A stretch of 40,702 bases of DNA from Bryobacterales bacterium. Lineage in GTDB: Bacteria; Acidobacteriota; Terriglobia; Bryobacterales; UBA6623. The notes below the pieces were generated by a model. It was not told the origin of the DNA. It saw only the letters and a program-made list of their open reading frames with translations, and ran no database searches. The stretch is taken from contig JAPPMB010000162.1 in the NCBI GenBank assembly GCA_028819255.1, positions 1 through 40,702 on the forward strand. Direction: 5' to 3'. Both the position numbers and the translations under genes were made by a program. This document shows, piece by piece, positions 35,304 to 40,702 of the stretch (positions within the stretch are counted from its first letter, which is position 1; every line of letters begins with the position of its first letter).

Positions 35304-36772
35304 CCGTCCTCGGGAAGGTCGATCAGTCTCGACTCGTCCACCACACCCTGCGCGGCGATCACTTCACCCTCACTCAGGCCTGACAGAACCGTCACCTCGG
35401 TGTCGCCGACGAGGCCGATCTCGACCCGCCGCTCGGCGAATCCATCGCCCTCGGAAACCCACACGACGCTCTGACCGCCGGAATCTCCGAGCGCGGCGCG
35501 TGGAATCACGAGCGCTTGCTGCTGTCGGCTGATCACGATGTCGGCGCTCGCCGACAGGTCGGGCCGGATGCGATCGTCCGTGCTCAGGATTTCGACCTGG
35601 ATCGGCACCGTACGGATCCACTGGCCGCTGGAGCCGCCGCGCGAGCCCCGCATGCCACGACCCCCGCCGCCGGACGAGCCTCCCGAGACTGCCATCGCTC
35701 CGACAGACGTCACCCGCCCGTCGAACACGATGTCCGGATACGCATCAAGCCCGACCTTGACATCGGCCCCGAGCTGAATGCGCTGCGTGTCAGCCTGGTT
35801 GACATCCGCAAACACCGCCATGCTGGACAGATCCACGATGCGGAGAAAGTACGATCCCGGGTTGACCTGATCTCCCGCCGCGGCCTGGGAGAATCCGTCG
35901 CGCTTGTATGTCGTCTCCACAACCACCAGGCCGGAGACCGGAGTGCGCAGATGCATCTTTTCCAAGTCACTCTTGGTGCGATCGAGTCGGCTCTCGTTCC
36001 GCTTCACGTCCAGATCCAGGCTGCGCACAGCGGCCTGATCGGCGATCTCGGCGAGACGGACCTCTTCCTTCAGCTGGCGGGCCGCCTCGGCGTTCTGCTG
36101 GGCCAGCAGCGCGAGGATCTCCGCCTGGATTTCGGACTTTACTTCCGCGGTCCTCAGCTCCAGTGCGGACTTGTCCGCCTCGGCTTCGGCCTTGCGGTGC
36201 TGCTGCAGGAGAGTTCCGGCTGAGATGAGCAGGTTTGCCTTCTGGCTCGCCGCCCGCCTGCGGGCCTGGGCCAGCTGTGACTCATAGTTGTCAAGGACGT
36301 CGGCTGTGCGTCTCGATTCGAATACAGCAACGACATCGCCCTCTTGCACAATGCTGCCAGCCTCGGCCAGCGATTGGATCGTGAGTGATCCACCGCCGCC
36401 CCGGTCGCGGCCACCCCGCATGCGCGGGGCGCGGATCATTGCGAAGTTCGTCGCTCCGACCGTACCGCCCGCCCGCAGGGTGTGCTCGAAATTCTTCCGC
36501 TCGACGGCCACCGTGGAGATCGCCATCTGGGCTGGAGCCGCCGGCGATGCCGACGGGGCCGAGAGTGCCTCGTGAACGGCGAGGCCGGCCAGAACCCCGG
36601 CGACCGCCAGGCCGGCCGAGGCCCGTCCTGACTGGTGTGGAGATTCCCTGGCAGGATCCGGGACGACGACTGGTCCCGATGCAGCGTCCGAAGTCGTGTC
36701 TGCCTTGGCAGAAGATGCGGCCAGCGCTGCAGCTGCGGCGGAACGATTGCGAATCTCGACGCTCTTTCTCAT
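35300..36772 (-). CDS. HlyD/RND-type periplasmic adaptor (membrane fusion protein)
   Basis: 490 residues. Head: a low-complexity Ala/Ser/Pro segment, then one hydrophobic segment (about 50-70, AGLAVAGVLAGLAVHEAL). A barrel-sandwich half is followed by a long helical hairpin (about 160-265, QLAQARRRAASQKANLLISA, QNAEAARQLKEEVRLAEIAD), the second half-motif LRTPVSGLVVVETTYKRDGF, a beta-barrel domain and a C-terminal end VTVLSGLSEGEVIAAQG. This links an inner-membrane RND or ABC pump to the outer membrane. GGAGGACAACC precedes the ATG. Two Gly/Arg-rich insertions (MRGGRDRGGGGS and SGGSSGGGGRGMRGSRGGSS) are unusual. No pump or outer-membrane partner is next to it. Confidence 0.88.
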   Translation of the reverse strand: MRKSVEIRNRSAAAAALAASSAKADTTSDAASGPVVVPDPARESPHQSGRASAGLAVAGVLAGLAVHEALSAPSASPAAPAQMAISTVAVERKNFEHTLRAGGTVGATNFAMIRAPRMRGGRDRGGGGSLTIQSLAEAGSIVQEGDVVAVFESRRTADVLDNYESQLAQARRRAASQKANLLISAGTLLQQHRKAEAEADKSALELRTAEVKSEIQAEILALLAQQNAEAARQLKEEVRLAEIADQAAVRSLDLDVKRNESRLDRTKSDLEKMHLRTPVSGLVVVETTYKRDGFSQAAAGDQVNPGSYFLRIVDLSSMAVFADVNQADTQRIQLGADVKVGLDAYPDIVFDGRVTSVGAMAVSGGSSGGGGRGMRGSRGGSSGQWIRTVPIQVEILSTDDRIRPDLSASADIVISRQQQALVIPRAALGDSGGQSVVWVSEGDGFAERRVEIGLVGDTEVTVLSGLSEGEVIAAQGVVDESRLIDLPEDG

Positions 36773-37338
36773 GGTTGTCCTCCGGAAGTCCGGACCTCTG
36801 CAGAATAAAGGCGCAGGCAGCGGCTGGGAGGGTTTCCGCGCATGCGCTCGCAGTTGTAATGAGTTCGAAAAACCATGGAGTTCGGAGGGAGAATCGTTTC
36901 TGCACCCAGCGCAATTGGTGCATCCGGCTCGGCCGGGGCATTTACGGCTAACAACTCCGCGGTCCAGCCCGACTCCACCTTGAATGCCACCGGCTTCCGA
37001 CCCCCGCCATTACAGTTCGGTGCGGCGCTGAAGTGGTGGCCCGAGGCTGGTGCGGGGCAGGAACCGGAGCGAGTTCCTACGAGGGAACTGGAAAGTCCGC
37101 TATTGATTCCGGTAGATCGTGATTGGTGATGATTCCGGAAGGAATCCCAGAACGCGGTCAGAATGGTCAACGGTTCGCCGCCCGCCTGACGGCCCATCTG
37201 CTCGCCTGTCGCCTCAATTCGCCCCAAACGTGTGCGCCACTCAAGCCGCCTACCCCGCCGCCTCCGGCAGCCGGCGTGCACCATTGTCTGTGGGACTGAC
37301 GCTCGTCGCCGCGTTTCGGCACTTCGGGATGAATTACA
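36773..37338. other. Divergent intergenic region, no gene seen
   Basis: Frames here are shadows without motifs. TTTATT on the minus strand at 36809-36804, 31 bases before the adaptor ATG, may be its -10 box. A tandem of two TCCGGA palindromes separated by AG (36781-36794) lies between that box and the start and could be an operator. No -10 box close to the AlbA-type gene is convincing. Confidence 0.4.
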
Positions 37339-37380
37339 GGCCGGATCGCGCCATGATTCTTTCATGGGCGCGATCCGGCC
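37339..37380. repeat. Perfect 14-bp inverted repeat (hairpin) abutting a start codon
   Basis: The left arm GGCCGGATCGCGCC (37339-37352) and right arm GGCGCGATCCGGCC (37367-37380) are perfectly complementary, with 14 bases between. Inside, ATGA and TCAT can pair across a single bulged G, leaving a TTCTT loop. The structure ends four bases before the ATG at 37385 of the AlbA-type gene and occupies the position of its ribosome site. It has no T tract, so it does not look like a standard terminator. It may be a protein operator or a translation-blocking RNA structure. Confidence 0.75.
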
Positions 37381-37384
37381 ATTC

Positions 37385-39382
37385 ATGAGCACGATCCTGC
37401 CTTTCAACCTGAACGATCTTCTCCACTGCCGGGGAGTGGAGTCGGAGCGCGTGGAGTTCAAGGCGTCTTGAAATCCGAAGTTGACCGGGCCACAGGTCGT
37501 CAGCACGATCTGCGCGTTTGCGAACGACTACCACAACCTGAACGGCGGCTACGTTGTGATCGGCGTGGAGGAGAGGGATGGCCGGGCAGGCCTTCCGCCC
37601 CGTGGACTGTCCGCCACGGAGGTCGATGCCGCGCAGAAGTGGATTCGCGGCAACTGCAATCGGATCGACCCTCCATATCAGCCCATCTTGTCACCCGAAA
37701 CGGTCGCGGGCCGACTCATCCTCGTGGTGTGGGCGCCGGGAAGCGAAATGAGGCCACACCGTGCGTCAGGTGCTCGCGGCGGTCGTCCCCGGTATTGGAT
37801 CCGCCTCGGTGCCGAGACAGTCGATGCCGAACGGCGCGGAGACCTGTTGCGAGGTCTCATTGAACAAACGGCCCGCGTGCCGTGGGACGATCGCAGGTCG
37901 CTGGAGGCGAGAGTCAGCGATCTTCGAGAGGCGAAGGTGCGCGAATACCTGCGCGATGTTGGAAGCGGACTCCTGGACGAGCCGAGCGAGGCGGAGGTCT
38001 ACCGGCGCCTGCGCATCACAATGACGGTCAACGATCACGAGGCTCCCCGAAACGTTGGCCTCCTCTTCTTTTCGAGCGACCCCGAGCGCTGGTTCCGCGG
38101 CGCCAACATCGAAGTGGTGCATTTCACCGCAGACCGGGCGGGAGACGTGCAGGAGGAGCGCACCTTTCGCGGTGGGTTGACGGACCAGCTTCGCGACTGC
38201 CTGAACTATCTGGAAAACCTATCGACTGTCCACTTACAGAAGCAACGAGACCGGATCCAAGTGAGGGGTTGGGTCAGCTACCCCCTGCCGGCGTTGCGCG
38301 AGACCCTCGTCAACGCCGTGTATCACCGTGGCTATGATGTCGATCAACCGGAACCCACCAAGGTCTACCTCTATCCCGGCCGCGTTGAGATCATCAGCTA
38401 TCCCGGACCTGTTGCCGGAATCGAACTCCGGCATCTAGTGCCACACGCCCGGGTTCCCGCCGCACCTGCGCGGAATCGCCGCATCGGGGAGTTCCTCAAG
38501 GAGCTGAAACTGGCAGAGGGTCGTCTCTCCGGACTGCCGAAAGTGTTCCGGGCGATGGAAGCAAACGGATCACCGCCGCCCCGCTTCGAGTTCGACGAGC
38601 AACGGACCTATTTCCAGGCCACGCTGCCCGCACACCCGGAATACGCCGCGCTGTCTGCGCTTCGGGACGCTGCCCACCTGCGGGGACTCGGAGAATCCGC
38701 AGAGGCGTTTCGGTGCATTGAGTCCGCGTGGGATTCCCATCAGGCCTCGGCGCTCCTCGCGTCGGAGATGATCCGAGGGCTTGCGGACCGCGGAGAGACC
38801 AGGCGTGCCGAAGACGTCATGAAGGTATTTTCGGCGCAAGGACCTGAGAGCGCCATAGCGCACGTGGAGAATACCCTGATTGAGGCGCTGCTCAAGGCCG
38901 GCGAAGAAGAACGGGCAAGACAGCTCCTGAAGAGGGACCACTTGGTGATGTCCGTCCAAGATGCGGTTGACGCCGCCATTCTCGCCCGCCGTGCGAGAGA
39001 CTCCCGCACCGCGCACTGGTACTTCGAATGTGCGGGAGATGGATTGTTCGCCGATCCGCGGGCGCTGCTTGAGTTCGCCCAGACCAAGATGTGGCTGGCA
39101 GAAGAAGCCTATCGGGGTCGAGAGCGAGCCTCGAACCGCAGGTTCCTCTTGGAGGCGCGGGCTCTTCTAGAGCGGGTCATTCAGCTTGACGCGTCGCCCA
39201 CGCGCCACGCTTGGGCTTGGCGGGAACTCGCGCGGACGCTCGGCTGGCTGAAGATGCCGGTTCGCGAGGTCAAGGACGCGTACCGGAAGGCGATCAGGTT
39301 GTTGCCGAATGAGCCAAGGTTCGTGAATGAGATGGAGGGAATAGACAAGCAAGGGCGACCGACTCTCGGAAGGAAGAGATGA
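37385..39382 (+). pseudogene. Schlafen/AlbA_2 - HATPase - TPR protein, interrupted by one TGA
   Basis: The frame begins MSTILPFNLNDLLHCRGVES, ERVEFKAS, then meets TGA (37469-37471), then continues NPKLTGPQVVSTICAFANDY, HNLNGGYVVIGVEERDGRAG without any other break for 637 codons. A Trp codon (TGG) is the probable ancestor. The layout is an AlbA_2 (Schlafen-like) nucleic-acid domain at about 15-150, an HATPase_c_4-like part at about 280-390 (LPALRETLVNAVYHRGYDV), and a C-terminal helical repeat resembling TPR (about 420-660). Related proteins are annotated as transcriptional regulators or nucleic-acid-binding ATPases, some in defence islands. Restart after the stop would depend on TTG 37481, which lacks a ribosome site and would lose the VEFK motif. 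Confidence 0.75.
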
Positions 39383-39447
39383 CCGAAGAACTGCGACTCT
39401 GGTCAGTTGGCGAGTCGGGGGAAGAGGAGCCCTATTCGCCAGTCTGA
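39379..39447 (+). pseudogene. 22-codon coupled ORF, probable front stub of a lost gene
   Basis: ATG at 39379 overlaps the TGA of the AlbA-type gene as ATGA, the standard sign of a following gene in an operon. The frame reads MTEELRLWSVGESGEEEPYS and ends PV-TGA. The LRLW-x-V opening resembles the N-terminus of PD-(D/E)xK proteins of the DUF91/NucS-like kind, but 22 residues are too few to be sure. The rest of the gene is absent, and the PQQ gene's end begins 17 bases further on, so a deletion probably removed it. Confidence 0.4.
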
Positions 39448-39463
39448 TTCCCGCGTTCCCCGT

Positions 39464-40654
39464 TCATTCGGCAGCAAGGGAAGCCCGGAGGATCTCCTCG
39501 TCGTTCCGGACGAACACGCTCCGGCCCGCGTACGCCGGATGCGACCAATGCACGGCACCCAACTCCCGGCGGGCACCCGGAGCCGATGTGGGCCGGATCA
39601 GCGAGGTCCTGTCGAATTCGGTGTACCCGGTCGGAGTCAATTGGGCGATGATCAGCTCGCCGCGGTCGTTGCTGATGAAGTAGCGGTTGCCGTTGCGCAC
39701 GATGAACGCAGATGCGTTCCGGGCTCGCTCCCGCGTGACCGCTTGGGTTTCCCAGACCCGCTCGCCCGTCGACAGCCGGAGACAGCGCAACTGGCCGTAG
39801 CTGCAAATTCCGTAGACATGCTCGCCATCGATCACCGGCGAATTCATCAGGGCGTGCAGGCCATCGGTGTCGACGGCGCTGTCGCTGGACCCCTTCCAAT
39901 GTAGGTGGGCTCCCGACCGGCCGAGCCGGTAGAGTCGGGAGCCGTTGAAGAAGGCCGAAATCAGCAGGTACGGCTCGTTCCAGACCGGCGTTGCAATTGG
40001 GGTCTCCATGCGGACAGGAAAGGGGTCTTCCCAGAGCGCAGTCCCCGTGGTCGGCGTCAGCGCAGCGAGGCCGCCGGCATGCCAAATCACGAGGATCAGC
40101 CGGCCGCCATGTCGAACTAGGATCGGCTGTGAGTATCCCGGGCCGGAATCCTCGGAGGAAAGTGCCCTCCAGACTTCCTCGCCGGTGAGCTTGTCAAACG
40201 CCACCACCTTCGCCTGGGGGCGGCCGAAGACAATGGCAATTAACAGGTCACCGTGGATGATCGGAGCACTCGACATGCCCCAAGGCGGTAGCTTGGTGTC
40301 AAAGTCTCGTGTGAAGCTACGCTCCCACAGCACGGATCCGTCGGACACGCTCGCGCAGACAAGCGTTCCCTCAGTCCCGAGTGCGTAGACGCGGTCCCCG
40401 TCGACTGTGGGCGTCGCTCGAGGCCCGGAGGCGTATTGGAGCCCGGCGTAGTTTGCCGGCCACCGGTAGGTCCATACGCGGTCCCCGGTCCGTTGGTCGA
40501 GGGCGATTAGGCCCTCGCTTCCCCCGCTTCCCTCGCCCGGGAGGAAGTCGGTAACAAAGACTCGTCCGCCTAGAACGCTGGGACCGGCATATCCCTGCCC
40601 CAGCGGCTCTCGCCAAACCACTGCGAGGCCTTGGCTCGGGAACCGGTTCAGCAC
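39464..40654 (-). CDS. PQQ-type beta-propeller protein, missing its export region
   Basis: 396 residues from a GTG at 40654. The repeats (GLIALDQRTGDRVWTYRWPA, GTLVCASVSDGSVLWERSF, KVVAFDKLTGEEVWRALSS) are the PQQ-like or BamB-like propeller blades, each with a W near the end. The C-terminus ends properly at FVRNDEEILRASLAAE. Typical members start with a signal peptide and a WPQWRG segment before the part corresponding to FPSQGLAVVWREPLGQGYAG. Here that region is missing: the upstream frame meets a TGA four codons before the GTG, and the DNA upstream of it turns AT-rich (40655-40690). The protein, if made, would stay in the cytoplasm. It is probably a 5'-truncated gene; only 48 bases remain to the window edge. 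Confidence 0.75.
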   Translation of the reverse strand: MLNRFPSQGLAVVWREPLGQGYAGPSVLGGRVFVTDFLPGEGSGGSEGLIALDQRTGDRVWTYRWPANYAGLQYASGPRATPTVDGDRVYALGTEGTLVCASVSDGSVLWERSFTRDFDTKLPPWGMSSAPIIHGDLLIAIVFGRPQAKVVAFDKLTGEEVWRALSSEDSGPGYSQPILVRHGGRLILVIWHAGGLAALTPTTGTALWEDPFPVRMETPIATPVWNEPYLLISAFFNGSRLYRLGRSGAHLHWKGSSDSAVDTDGLHALMNSPVIDGEHVYGICSYGQLRCLRLSTGERVWETQAVTRERARNASAFIVRNGNRYFISNDRGELIIAQLTPTGYTEFDRTSLIRPTSAPGARRELGAVHWSHPAYAGRSVFVRNDEEILRASLAAE

Positions 40655-40702
40655 TGATTTTCATTTCCAATTAGACCCTAATTCTCAGTTCCGGCAGTGT
40701 TG

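Noticed and set aside
3240..39382. A genome-wide stop-codon reassignment to explain the in-frame TAG and TGA
   Set aside because: The two lesions involve different stops, and both TAG and TGA end many intact genes here (valS TAG, response regulator TGA).

Overview
The window looks like the chromosome of an acidobacteriote-like, free-living or host-associated heterotroph. Its coding GC is high: one counted line of a sulfatase gene is 41/60 G+C. It carries a very large Oar-type TonB-dependent receptor with an N-terminal carboxypeptidase-regulatory-like domain, two secreted S1-type sulfatases, a DUF1080/ThuA fusion, a GMC oxidoreductase of the family common in Acidobacteria, a PQQ-type beta-propeller protein, and ordinary housekeeping genes (valS, mutS, HU, thioredoxin). 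The taxonomic placement is inferred from gene content only. I see no rRNA, tRNA or CRISPR array.

Layout. Bases 1-4600 are an eroded accessory zone. They hold a frameshifted tyrosine recombinase, the C-terminal stub of a transposase, a PIN-family toxin whose RHH antitoxin is cut by an amber codon, and much sequence without a credible gene. Bases 4600-8330 are conserved: HU with a good sigma70-like promoter, an SDR oxidoreductase, and a PhoB/PhoR-like two-component pair. Bases 9100-20030 are metabolic and envelope genes: a secreted copper amine oxidase, a DUF1080-ThuA protein, a sodium:alanine/glycine symporter, a multicopper oxidase, a rhodanese, a secreted sulfatase and a DUF971 protein. Bases 20090-21350 are a lower-GC insert with a lone Mrr-type restriction endonuclease. 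Bases 21390-26280 are a minus-strand operon: a lipocalin-like protein, the TonB-dependent receptor, and a GMC oxidoreductase that has lost an internal block. Bases 26330-36780 are mostly housekeeping: mutS, thioredoxin, a Tat-exported sulfatase homologue without its catalytic residues, a MocA/XdhC pair for molybdenum hydroxylase maturation, valS, and an orphan membrane-fusion protein that ends inside the valS stop codon. Bases 36780-40702 are a second eroded zone. A Schlafen/AlbA-type ATPase-TPR gene is broken by one TGA and preceded by a very strong hairpin, a 22-codon stub is translationally coupled behind it, and a PQQ propeller gene has lost its export region.

How the parts fit. The intact metabolic genes suggest scavenging of sulfated and amine-containing organic matter. 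TonB-dependent uptake and secreted sulfatases handle polymers, the amine oxidase and symporter handle amines and amino acids, and the DUF1080/ThuA protein handles disaccharide-like substrates. The most unusual items are the complete-frame pseudo-sulfatase, the hairpin sitting on the start codon of the AlbA-type gene, and the concentration of single-lesion pseudogenes in mobile or defence genes. I did not find an obvious new multigene system. The best candidates for unknown biology are the pseudo-sulfatase and the hairpin/AlbA-ATPase-TPR unit.
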